Part shown: in pieces, positions 52,001 through 61,592 of the stretch
Position numbering within the stretch: the first letter of the stretch is position 1
Layout: the number at the start of each line of letters is the position of its first letter
Origin: Mesostigma viride
Taxonomy: Eukaryota > Streptophyta > Mesostigmatophyceae > Mesostigmatales > Mesostigmataceae
NCBI GenBank assembly: GCA_009746045.1
Contig: RPFO01000418.1
Span: 394,501 to 458,500 of the forward strand
DNA length: 64,000 bases
Reading direction: 5' to 3'
Notes under the pieces: generated by a model
Database searches by the model: none
Told to the model about the DNA's origin: nothing
What the model saw: the letters and a program-made list of their open reading frames with translations, nothing else
Program-made: the position numbers and the translations under genes

Positions 52001-54687
52001 TTGTGGAGGTTGAGGACTTGTGTTTCGTTTGCCTACCATGGACAGTGTGTGGCTCTTTTCTCCAAGCTCGCGGTACCCATTACCCTAAAAGTCCACCCCG
52101 CACAACCCCCGACCGTGCTGGGGCAAGGAGTACACGAAACCCTATAGTGAAACAATCAAACCTACTTCTCTACCTTCACTCTACGCTCACGCTACCATGG
52201 TCAGATGCTGCCCTCCACTCGACCACGGTCACTCCGCGGTCACTGTACGGTCATGCCACCCTCCACTCCACTGTACTCTACTCCACCGTGTCATGCCACC
52301 CTCTACTCCACGGTGCGCGCCACCCTTGACCCCACCGTGTTATGCCACCCTCTACTATCACTCTACCCTCACTCTAAAAGGGTCATGCCCTCCACTCCAT
52401 GGTCATGCTACCCTCGCTCTGCTACGCTCAGTCTTACCCTCAGTCTGCCTGAAACCCTATAACGAGTAATCAAGCCCGCTGTTTCTCGCCCCTCACTCTG
52501 ACTAAACTCATGCTACCCTCACTCGACCGTCTCCTACGTTCGCTCTCCGCCCCTGGCAGGACTACCTGGGCCTGGACGGCACCAACCGCATGAACATGCC
52601 CGGCAAGGCGTCCGGCAACTGGACTTGGACGATGAAGGCCGGGGCCACCAGCAAGCTGCTGGCGTCCAAGATCCGGTCCGAGCTGGAGATCACCAACCGG
52701 CTGCCGCGCAAGCAGGAGGGGGGGATCGTGCCCGTGCGCAACCGGGGGGACGCGGCCAACTGGGAGAAGGTCGTCATGAACAAGGTGAGCAGGTTGACAA
52801 ATCATTTGTATGGAAATATTTAAAACAGCTTTCCTTCAAATGGTTGGTTTTGTCTTGTGCACGATCATAAATAAGGTGATGAGTTTTTGTTGAACCAGCT
52901 GTCTCAAAAGACGTGTGTGCAACAGTTATCGGATTATCGTGGTTTTTATGGGCCAAGGTCGTCATGAACGAACATTTCGCGGAGGCTGGGCAAGTTCGAA
53001 AATGGTCTCTTCATTTCCTCACTGGTAGGTTTTCAATGCACAACATTCCATCCCCCCCCCCCCCCCCCCTGGTCCCCTTTATTTTTAAGGAAAGAAAAAA
53101 CTCAACTCGCTGTCTCAAACCCTGCTACGGGTACTCACAGCAAGTACGGAAACCAACCCCTCGGTACTCGTTTATACCAACAAGATGTTGTCCTCGTTTA
53201 CACCAACAGGATTTTGTACTCGTTTACACCAAATGGACTCGCTGTCTCAAAGCTCGCTATTTGTACTCTTTTGTATTCGTTTATACCAACAGGGCATGGA
53301 TGTGGTCGTCCCCGTGTTCACATGCATTTCTTTGCCACCACCACCACGACCTTCTGCCTTTCACCACCACTATTGCGCCACCCCTTGTTAAGTTCACCCA
53401 TGATGTTGACAGGACACGGGCGTGGTCGTGCCCATGTTCACATCTCACCCCTACCCACACCCTCCCTGCTCCTATCTAATCGGCCCTAATCTACCCGACA
53501 CCCTGACAGGACACGGACGTGGTCGTGCTCATGTTCGCGCCTTGGTGCAAGCACTGCAACGCGTTTGAGCCCAAGTACGAGGCGGTCGCGAAGCAGTTGG
53601 CTGGGCAGAAGGGCATCACGTTTGCCAGCATCGACATCACGCAGAACGACCGGCCAGACGGCGCATTTGCCAGCAAGACCATTCCCCAGGTGAGCCCTAT
53701 GATTCCATCTCATAATGACCTTTTATTCAAGGGCTTGTATGTCCTGACGGTGTATTTTACCAGCAAAACAGTTCCCCGTATATGCTCTACTAACCGACGG
53801 TTTTCAGATGGGCGGACATTTCAGTGATGAGTCATTTTAGTATCTTATCAACCAGTCCCAATGAGGGGGCCGTTTTACTGAGGCCATCCCCCAGGTATGC
53901 GTTCCTATTTAATTGGATCGGTGTAGCTAGTTGCGACAGTTTCTTTGTCTTACACCTTCCTCGGAAACTTTGAATAGGTTCTCGCATCTGCATGGCTAGT
54001 TCGTCTAACTACCCAGGGCTTCTGCGCTTTGTTCCTACATGTATGCACCGATGCCAGGTCGACGCTCTGCGAGGGATGTGGCATTCCGCTGTGTGCATGC
54101 ATTGATGAGCAGGCTTCCCATAGCATGGTGACCTTCCCATACTAATAATCCCATACCATCGCAACACTCGCATACCATATAGTGAAAGCGACGCTCCCAT
54201 ACCATATAGTGACCATTGCGACAGTAAGTAAGTACTTGCGTGTCATGCGCAAAGGCATGCCACGGAGTACTATGCTAATCTCATTAGAAAAATAATTACA
54301 CAAAAGTTTAAACAAATATCGTCTGCATCATCCCCCAACCGTTAAGCACTAGATGGGGATGTAATCCTCATCCGAGCTGTCCTCTACTGTAATGGCAGAC
54401 GAGGATTGCGACAGTCCCATGCCATATAGTGACCACTGGCATGTGCGGGGATGATGCTCATGCCTAGCTCATTTGAAAACGCCTCTGATTGGTGACTGGC
54501 GGCCTTGGTTCTCGTTTCACGGTTGGATCGTTCCCTGTGCAAACACCCTGCCTCTATTCTGCAGGTGTTTGTGGTAAGCGGCAAGGACAACACGGTCACC
54601 AAAATTGAATGGAAGGGAGGCAAGTCGGCCGATACCACGGTGGAGGATGTCGTCAAGTTTGTCAAGTCCAACCGCAAGCTTGCGTGA
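46052..54687 (+). CDS. DPE1: 4-alpha-glucanotransferase (DPE1, GH77) with C-terminal thioredoxin domain
   Basis: Disproportionating enzyme: transfers maltodextrin segments during plastid starch metabolism. Exons: 46052-46459, 46711-46872, 49633-49785, 50913-51821, 52560-52784, 53510-53689, 54565-54687, all phase 0, about 719 residues. Residues 1 to about 65 are a transit peptide (MVSVVCATRAGAIANA). GH77 landmarks: GVLLHPSSLPG, DGSPYSSSEAFAGSPWLID, GDMPIYVGAHCTSVWA, CRIDHFRAF (nucleophile Asp about 390), IIAEDLGFVTEDVV (acid/base Glu about 439), YPGTHDNDT (Asp about 493), LDGTNRMNMPGKASGNWTW. Exon 5 runs without a stop from the GH77 end into NWEKVVMNK. Exons 6-7 then complete a thioredoxin/PDI-type fold: VVVLMFAPWCKHCNAFEPKY (CxxC at about 632-635), SKTIPQ|VFVVSGK with the cis-Pro, and a terminal VVKFVKSNRKLA. 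Ordinary DPE1 ends after the GH77 domain. No KDEL or membrane segment. Confidence 0.9.
46893..47000 (+). repeat. Copies of the DPE1 exon 2 end and donor in intron 2
   Basis: The exon end plus donor TTCACCACCTGGTCGGAT|GT (46855-46874) is repeated at 46915-46934 and 46975-46994, a 60-bp period, each with a usable GTAAGTAT donor. Variants reading TCAGATGTGAGTGT and CCCAATGTGAGTGT lie between them. Confidence 0.9.
47683..47724 (+). repeat. Decoy copy of the DPE1 exon 3 start
   Basis: CCGGCAG|CTGTTTGCCAAC and following bases (LFANKGALLTKA) copy the true acceptor and first 12 codons of exon 3 (49627-49668, LFAKKGALLTKA) with a few substitutions, about 1.94 kb upstream and in the same frame. Confidence 0.88.
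47747..49585. repeat. 29-bp minisatellite, about 63 copies, DPE1 intron 2
   Basis: Unit CACCACATCAATGTTYCTCA plus CCCCACCAC, with rare CCCGACC and TTATTCTTT variants. Since 29 is not a multiple of 3 every frame cycles through HHHHINV, TTTTSMF and PPPPHQC, and all three plus frames are stop-free for over 1.8 kb. Confidence 0.97.
50101..50335. mobile_element. Tc1/mariner-like MITE, 235 bp, in DPE1 intron 3
   Basis: 24-bp terminal inverted repeats with one mismatch: TACAGTCATTCACGCCTTAA (50101-50120, then GTTG) and its complement ending ATGACTGTA at 50335. The outer TA at each end fits a TA target duplication and the CAGT start fits Tc1/mariner. Internal copies of ACTTAAGGCGTGAA (four or so, both orientations). 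No ORF. Confidence 0.8.
51838..51901. repeat. (TTA)n microsatellite, DPE1 intron 4
   Basis: Triplet run starting 16 bp after the exon 4 donor (51822), followed by TGCAGGTGCGTGCC, an echo of the donor junction. Confidence 0.92.
53288..53445 (+). repeat. Two copies of the DPE1 exon 6 start in intron 5
   Basis: The true junction CTGACAG|GACACGGACGTG (53503-53521, continuing GTCGTGCTCATGTTCGC) is mirrored at about 53406-53441 (TTGACAG|GACACGGGCGTG) and, less closely, 53288-53324 (AACAGGGCATGGATGTGGTC). The first copy has an intact AG acceptor but would shift the frame (97 bp upstream). Confidence 0.87.
54226..54404 (-). mobile_element. Family H element, longest copy H1, in DPE1 intron 6
   Basis: 179-bp insert flanked by ATTGCGACAGT at 54215-54225 and 54405-54415. 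On the minus strand it opens with a reading frame ending ITVEDSSDEDYIPI and a TAG, then a 3' UTR and an (ACTT)n tail. This looks like the 5'-truncated 3' end of an autonomous element. Confidence 0.8.
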
Positions 54688-54978
54688 AGCGTGGGATTGG
54701 GCAATACTCACTCAGCCAGTTTGCCACTCCATCTCAGCAGGGTATTTTCAATAACCATATTCCCGTCCTGACATCATCTATTCTTTCCTGATATGGCCCC
54801 ATCTGTCTCGTGTTAATTAATAATCAATTAATGGCCGCAATGCCCTGTTGCTTTCATAACTTCATTGAATGGGTTTGCATGCCTTTGTTTGACGTGACCT
54901 CGTGTGGACTTACATGAGTAAGAATGTCGAATGACATACAGCCTACTGGTCGATTGCCATCGCTCCTATGCACATGGG

Positions 54979-55398
54979 ATTAAAATTAAATTAAATTATA
55001 ACATGCCTCCGTTGGGAGATAATGTAGCACACATTCCATGATGGATGGGTGGAGTGGAGGAAGCCGCGTAATCGAACTAACCTAACTCTTAAGCTATCTA
55101 GTCTAGAAAAGCCTAACTACACTACTCATCAAAACGCCTCCTCTTGGGGGGAGTGCTTAACGGTTGGGGGATGATGCAGATGATGTTTGTTTAAACTTTT
55201 GTGTAATTTTTCTTCTAATGAGATTAGCATAGTACTCCGTGGCATGCCTTTGCGCATGACACGCAAGTACTTACTTACTTACTTACTTACTTGGGGGGAG
55301 GTGGCCTGCCCACAGTGTCTGGCGTGTGAGCCTTGACAACCTTCTGCCACCGCGTCTTGTCCTGCATGGCGGTCCAAAGAAGGGAGAGAGAGTGGATT
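54979..55398 (-). mobile_element. LINE family C copy C3 (3' part), carrying H2 and cut by A3
   Basis: AATTAAATTAAATT tail, CCTCCGTTGGGAG hairpin (54996-55008) and the C 3' UTR/C-terminal region (ACGCCTCCTCTTGGGGGGAG, GTGAGCCTTGACAACCTTCT). Interrupted by H2 and ended by A3. 54688-54978 is the DPE1 3' flank without features. Confidence 0.78.
55154..55290 (+). mobile_element. Family H element, copy H2
   Basis: 137-bp insert ending in (ACTT)n, flanked by identical TTGGGGGGAG at 55144-55153 and 55291-55300. Matches H1 over its whole length and is shorter at the 5' side. Confidence 0.87.
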
Positions 55399-56623
55399 CA
55401 TTAATTAATTAATAGACACGTGACTGCGTCACGTGAGCATAAGTCCTCAGTGGGAGGGGAATATGGGATGGAATGGATGGTATAAGCTATCTAGGTCCTA
55501 GTTACAGGGGTGTGGGCACCGCGGCCCGAATCGCTATGAATGCCATACTTGGTCACACGCGGAGCCCCCACAGGCTTCGGGGTGGTCTCCTTCATCACTA
55601 CTTGCCACTTATCCTTGCGCACCATCTGCCTCCATATTACAGACAAACCAGGAGGCTGCCCGGGGGTGAGCCCGTCACGTCTAGTGTAGCACATGTCCAT
55701 GCCGAGTCTATCACGAAAAGTCCACGGGTGGCGGCCCTGCCGCGCGCGGCCGGGGGCACGCCAGGTTAGGACATATCGCCCAGGCTGGGCGGGCTTGGTG
55801 CCAGCTAGTCTATCTGATTTATCTACCTGATCTGTGCGGGCCAGGTGCCCGGCTAGGCCCAGGCGCCTGTGCCTAATAATGTGGGAAACATACGACAAAT
55901 CAGCGTACAAATCCTCATTACTAATGTGCAAACCAAAGGGGATGTTAAGGGCCTTGCGCAGCATCTTGGTGACGGCGCCGTCGAGTCGTTGCTCCAGCTC
56001 CTGCGTCAGTGCCCACGTCTCGGCGCCGTAGGTCAGGATCGTCAGAATGACGACCTTGAAGAGGTCATGCTTGACGATCCGGGGTAGGGCGGGGTTGCTC
56101 CACCAGCGGCGGTGGTCATGCGGAGGTGCGCCCACGCCATGCCGATCCGTGTCGTCATTTCGTCCTCGCCGGTCGGGAAGCCAACTGCCGAGCAGCTTGA
56201 AGCGGCCTGAAGGAGGGTAGTTGACCTCGGCATCGTCTAAGAGGCGGAGTGTGGGTGGGGGCCCTGCCATGCCGAGGGCCCGCAGGGCCTCTGTTTTGGG
56301 GCTGATTTCTAGACCAACCGCCCGAGCCTCGAGCGCCAGGCAGTCCAGCCAAAGTTGGGCAGACTCCGGCTTCTCGATGAGCGTGATGTCGTTGGCATAA
56401 ATGAGGTCAGCTAGTAAATTCTGCTTGTTAGTCGGCCCCCCTTCCCCAAGCTCGTTCGTGATCGCTAGGCCAGCTAGGGGCATGGCCTGCAATGCTAGCA
56501 AAGTGAGCACGTGCCATGCCTGGCGCATAACATAATCCACTACAATAATAAACAGGTACGGCGACAGGACGCAACCCTGGCAGACGCCGGTCTGCAGTGG
56601 GCATGGCGGGGTAATGCCGTGTT
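55399..56623 (-). mobile_element. LINE family A copy A3, with 13-bp TSD
   Basis: Flanked by GAGAGAGTGGATT at 55386-55398 and 56624-56636. Minus ORF 56540-55491 (349 codons) gives [48 protein letters not shown], then YGAETWALTQELEQRLDGAV, LADLSYVSHIIRHRRLGLAG and the terminal RVTKYGIHSDSGRGAHTPVT. Motif C is YAND where A2 has YADD, so a catalytic Asp is lost. The 3' hairpin is at 55417-55435. Confidence 0.9.
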
Positions 56624-56662
56624 GAGAGAGTGGATTAAAATTAAATTAAATTAAATTATAAC

Positions 56663-58470
56663 ATGACTCCATTGCCCCGGCGCAACGCAGCCTGGCGGCC
56701 GCGCTCGGCAATGACAATATGACGTCTGCAGCTCCGGCTGCAGCTTCGCCATCAGGTCCGGCAGGCGGCGATGACACTAGTCGTGCACTGGTGGTCGTCC
56801 CGCAACCCCCCGGGCTTAACGCCGCGCCATCTGCATCGCCTGACCCCAAGCGCACCCGCCCAGCCGACGACACAGGAGGGTCTTCACGCCCCCAATACAC
56901 AGAACCGAGCTTTCGTCCCCGGCCTTTCAAGGTCGCAGATTACGACTGGGCCACCATTTCTCCGACCGATGCTATGCGCTGCATCTTCTTCGGGGATTAC
57001 GCTTCGCTTAACGACCTGTGCCTCCATCTCTACTCCACCAACCGCCTCCTCGCCCCGGACGGCAGCCGCGTGGGCAACATCTACCATCTGATCGGCGGCT
57101 TCCGCCCCCATCTCCAGCACGCCATCCTCAACTCCCTTCTCCAGCGCTCTGACGCCGAGATCTGGGCTTCACCCCTTTCCGTCCCCACCCTCCGCTCCAT
57201 CCTCACGGAAGCCTTTCAGCAGCACGTGACCCCCCTTGCTGCCGGCATAGCAGCAATCGGCGGCACGCTGACTGCTGAACTTCCTCACATTTCCACCGCC
57301 GCCGCCTCCACTTCCACTGCCATTTCCTCCTCCACTGCCGACATCAAAGCCCAGCTCCTCGACCTCGACCAACGCCTTCAAGCCACCGCCACCGCCCTTG
57401 AGAGCTTGCATGACACCGCCGGCCTCACCGCCCAGGCGGTGAAGGACATCGCCGCCCAGCCGGCGCCTGCTGGCTCGGCCGGCGATGCTCCCTCCACCTG
57501 GGCGGACTTGCTTAAGCAGCACACCACCTCCACCACCTCCACCATCTCGGCACAACTCAAGCAACAAGCCCTCGACCTTCGCGAGGAAGCCGACATCGCC
57601 CGGCGCAGCCACAATGTCATCGTCAAGCACTTCGACCAGCCGGCAGGTGAGACCTCCACGAGCCTTCTTGAGGCATTTAAGCGCGCCATTCTTGCCCCCA
57701 TGTTACTCACTGGTGAGCTGGACATGTCGGCTGTCCGCCTCCCCCGCGCGCGGGGGAAGGCTGGCCCGGCACCCGTGCTCCTCACCTTTAAGTACATGGC
57801 GGACAAGCTGGCGTTCCTTAAATGCCGCAAGAAGCTCTCGGAGACTCGCTTCACGCTGGACGACGACTTGACCCTGGCCCAGCAGGCAGCGGCGACGCGA
57901 GCTATGGCCGACCTACCTTCAGCTCCGGCAGAGCGCAAGGGGGAAGCCGGTATACTGGAGGGGGGCGGTCATCCACGTTGACCACAAGCCCTGGCAGCCC
58001 CCTCCTGCCACCTCAGACTAGGAATATATATACCAGTAGTGTAGATTAGTAAGGCTTAGCCTAGCATGTGGCCCCGCGCATGTGCGCCCATAATGGCCCC
58101 CATGGATGATGCCTTCACCATTTAGCCATGCTTTGTCTATAATGGGACCCCCATGGATGTTGCATTAAGAATTTAGCCATGCTATGCCATGCAGAGAGAT
58201 GCTCTCTGTCGAGAAGCCATGCCCTAGCTCTTGTATAGCCATGATGATCTTCCCCCACATGACATACTCCCCCTTAGCTGGGCATAGTGTGAAGATCATG
58301 AGGGTGCCGGTGCCCTTGAGGCACCTAGCAAGTGCTGCTTACATTCCACTCTTGCAGGAAGTAGCCTAGAATGTATTAAAAGCCATATGCCCCTTCTCAG
58401 GGATATGTGCTACATTGACTCCCAACGGAGTGATGTTGATAATTAATTAATTAATTAACAAGCAGAATTT
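56663..58470 (+). mobile_element. ORF1-only LINE, copy D4
   Basis: 5'-truncated just inside ORF1. ORF1 runs 56665-57981 (AQRSLAAALGNDN before the ATG at 56719, then TSAAPAAASPSGPAGGDDTS) to a frameshift near 57885; the homologous C-terminus (ELWPTYLQLRQ) continues in the next frame to about 58020. RRM part: NVIVKHFDQP, VRLPRARGKAGPAPVLLTFK, FTLDDDLTLAQQ. A 3' UTR of about 440 bp leads to ACTCC-CAAC-GGAGT (58418-58431) and (TTAA)n. The left end abuts a C-type tail (56637-56662). Confidence 0.83.
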
Positions 58471-58806
58471 ATAGCTGACCTCATTTATGCCGACGACATC
58501 ACGCTCATCGAGAAGCCGGCGTCTGCCCAACTTTGGCTGGACTGCCCGGAATGTGTAAGCTATCTAGGTCCTAGTTACAGGGGTGTGGGCACCGCGGCCC
58601 GAATCGCTATGAATGCCATACGCGGTCACACGCGGAGCCCCCACAGACTTGGGGGTGGTCTCAGGACTTCATATTACTACTTGCCATCTATCCTTGCGTA
58701 CCATCTGCCTCCATATTACAGACAAACCAGGAGGCTGCCCGGGCGTGAGCCCGTCGCGTCTAGTGTAGCACATGTCCATGCCGAGTCTATCACGAAAAGT
58801 CCACGG
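58459..58806. mobile_element. Rearranged family A fragments
   Basis: 58464-58550 is plus-strand RT motif C text (ADLIYADDITLIEKPASAQL). From 58555 to 58806 the sequence is the minus-strand 3' part of family A (GTAAGCTATCTAGGTCCTAG onward). Opposite orientations joined at about 58550, without a terminal hairpin. Confidence 0.75.
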
Positions 58807-58843
58807 CGTTGCACAAACGGTGTGCAATTATACCTCGATCTTA

Positions 58844-59950
58844 ACATTAAATTAAAATTAAATTATAAGATTGCTCCGTTGGGAGATCATGTAGCACATA
58901 TTATTCCTTGATGGATCATGGTGGAGTGGAGAGAGCCGCGTAATCTAACTAACCTGACGCTAATCTACCTAGTCTGAAAAAATCCTGACTACCCTACTCA
59001 TCAAAACGCCTCCTCCTCTTGGGGGGAGGTGGCTTGCCCACAGGGTCGGGCGTGTGAGCCTTGACAATCTTCTGCCACCGTGTCTTGTTCTGCATGGCAG
59101 TCCAAAGAAGGGAGAGAGAGTGGATGCGGTATTCAAACTGGGCTGGGACCAGCAGGTCATCCAGCAACCACTACAATACGCTTCCGCGGACACCTTTTTC
59201 AGCGGGGAAAGTGCCCCCGGGCTTCCGGGGCAAATTCAGCAAGCGCTGCGGAACTTAGATACTAAAATTTCGTTTTTGGTTCGTACCGTACAACCAATCA
59301 TTTTGCGCCCGGATCAAATTGTGATCTGGTCACTGAACACGAAAATTTCAGCGGAACGCACGATCCACAAACGCAACTAGAGAAATTTTCAGTGTTGAAA
59401 ATGTAGTACCGTGTAACCAATCAAAATGTAGTAGGACTTCGCTAAAGTCATGTTCGGAATTTTTCCCCGCAAGATTCCCACGCAAGATTCCCCCGCATGA
59501 TTCCCCCCGCTAGGTTCAGGCTCCAGTCGATGCTCGCCAAATGGCGCAAAACGAACCAACAATTGTTGAATCAACGGTGCGAATCCTCGATACAGCTCGG
59601 GTAACATTCTCACTCATTTCGCGTCTCCTATGAACCGTATTGTAGTGACATCTGGATGCAGTTCGTGACATGTTTCCCTACCCTTTTGGGAATGCCCTTG
59701 GGGCCAGGCCAGGTCAGAATATGCCGCCCTGGCTGGCCAAGCCGCTGGGGGCCTGCCAGACCAAGGGCGGTGTCGACCTGGCTGGTGCGAGCAAGGTGTC
59801 CTACAAATGCTATCCTACGATGTCTAATCTCGTCCGAAATACGAGGCATGCCCTGATACAAAGACTCTAATGACGGGCGCTTGGAAAACCCTACGTTCAG
59901 GACCTGTCGGAGCATCCTGTAAACTGTGCCGTCTAGCTTAGCTGCCAGCT
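58844..59950 (-). mobile_element. LINE family C copy C4, split by a CACTA-like MITE
   Basis: Tail 58844-58868, hairpin CTCCGTTGGGAG (about 58874-58885), C 3' part to 59168, then after the MITE the RT C-terminal region (59648-59950; VYRMLRQVLNVGFSKRPSLE, RRIAFVGHLARTSQVDTALG). Confidence 0.82.
59169..59647. mobile_element. CACTA-like (EnSpm) MITE, 479 bp
   Basis: Terminal inverted repeats CACTACAATACGCTTC (59169-59184) and GAACCGTATTGTAGTG (59632-59647), one mismatch. It interrupts LINE C4 precisely: CCAGCAAC before and ACATCTGG after correspond to the uninterrupted CCAGCAACATCTGG of C2, giving a 2-bp AC duplication. CACTA start fits the EnSpm/CACTA superfamily. No transposase. Confidence 0.78.
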
Positions 59951-60165
59951 TAATGGTGCACGGGATGCACGGTGTGGCGAGCTGCGGATGCCGAGAATGC
60001 TCATAACTTTTACATCCGGGCATGAAATTTGGTCGGGTCAATTGCAGTAGATGCGCCTTTTGATGACGAACAGGATGATATAATTTTCAGCCGCCATTGC
60101 CCAAGATTTAGCGCAATATCATAAAACGCAGCACAGGCAGGGTTCGTATTTTCCCGGAACCAGCT

Positions 60166-61512
60166 ATGGCAGAAACTCCGTCAACCGCATCCCCTCCTCT
60201 CTCCGAGGGGGAGGCTTCAGCGCCCAACACGATTACGCAACTAATCGCAGATGCGGAAACCATTGCGACGCAGCCCCCGGCAAACGAGGCAGCCATTACA
60301 GCCTCCTCCAAGCGGCTTTGCGTCAACCCAGCCGACGAGATGGATCGCCAGATCCCTCCGCCATCCTCTTCCAAACCCAGCGAGGACACCCCCATTGACG
60401 ACGCCACCGACGACGCTACCGACAGTGCTGAGTTCGACCCAGCATCCTTCATGCCTGGCGAGGTTGTCGCCGAGCACCGGTTCTTTTCGCTTACCGCCGA
60501 GGAGGCGCAGGCTATCCTGCGCCACCTGAAAGCCAACGACATTCCGCTCTATTTTCCTAGTAGCACGTCTGGCGAGACCATTTCAATGGACGAGCTCGCC
60601 TACATGGACGAGCCACAGCTTCGACTTTCTGTTTTCCTGAGCCACGCGCACTGAGGCCCCTTGCCTCCGGGCACTCTTTGCCGCTTTCGAGGACGCCGAG
60701 CACGGCACCGCCAACACCCCCGATGCTTCCCCGGAAGCAGACCTGCACAAGCTCAATACGAAAGTCGCAGACATGGCTGCCCAACTCGGCGCCTTGTCCA
60801 TCGCTATCCGTCAAGACACTGCTGAGCTCCACTCCAGCATTGCCGAGGTCAAGGCCACCCTGACCAGCCCGCCCCAGCAAGCCGCCCCCGCACCCACCAG
60901 CTACGCTAATATGGTGAAACAGACGGACATTGCCAACCTGATGGAGGATGCCGCACGCAGGGGGGCGGCAGCCCACAATACTGCTGTCGAGGAGGACCAG
61001 CGCTCACGCAGTATAGTCGTCCGGTATTTCGAGGTAGCGCAGCAGCCAGAGACGGACCTGACGGCTAGCGCAACGCCTGTACCACAGCCTCATCGTGGGC
61101 CGGCTGCATCTGGGCAACGAACGCATCCGCATTGAGTCGGCCGCCTGGATGGCGGGCCAGCCTGGCCCCATCCGGGTGACCTTCGCGAATGTGGCCAGCA
61201 AGGTGAAGGTACTCCAGGCCCGCAAGCTCCTAGGCGGGAGAAACGCGCCGAGCCTCGACGACCTACTCTCCCCGGCCCAGCTAGTCATCAAGAACGGTCC
61301 GGTCTGCTGGGCAGCGACGTGGCGATCTAGGCTAGGCATGAAGGCCAGAAGGTATACGTCCGCCTCGTCAACGACACCCCCGTGCTCTTCATCAACGGTC
61401 AGCGCACGGATGTGCAGGCTCCCAACAAGCGGCACAAGCCGGGCCGTCCCAAACACGCCCCAGCTGCGTCATCATCGTCCACGCACGTCCCGGGTATGGA
61501 GGGCGCCCGGTA
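60166..61512 (+). pseudogene. ORF1 protein of LINE F, frameshifted
   Basis: ATG 60166 (MAETPSTASPPLSEGEASAP). Acidic Ser/Pro-rich N-terminus; LTAEEAQAILRHLKANDIPL at 106-125. Frame breaks near 60650 and 61070 are needed to connect coiled-coil text (AAQLGALSIAIRQDTAELHS), YANMVKQTDIANLMEDAARR, RSIVVRYFEVAQ and the RRM-like RLHLGNERIRIESAAWMAGQ, VKVLQARKLLGGRNAPSLDD. A last shift near 61330 gives VYVRLVNDTPVLFINGQRTD to a TAA at 61510. Confidence 0.72.
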
Positions 61513-61592
61513 AGGGCACATCCTCGATCGCGGCCTTGCGGTACAATAGGCTTTGGGCATAGCCTTTTATAAACAAGCCCCTTTCCATCCTC

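Noticed and set aside
53510-54687. A separate small thioredoxin/PDI gene downstream of DPE1
   Set aside because: The first strand of the fold is encoded at the end of DPE1 exon 5 and splices in phase; no independent start codon or transit peptide is visible before 53510.
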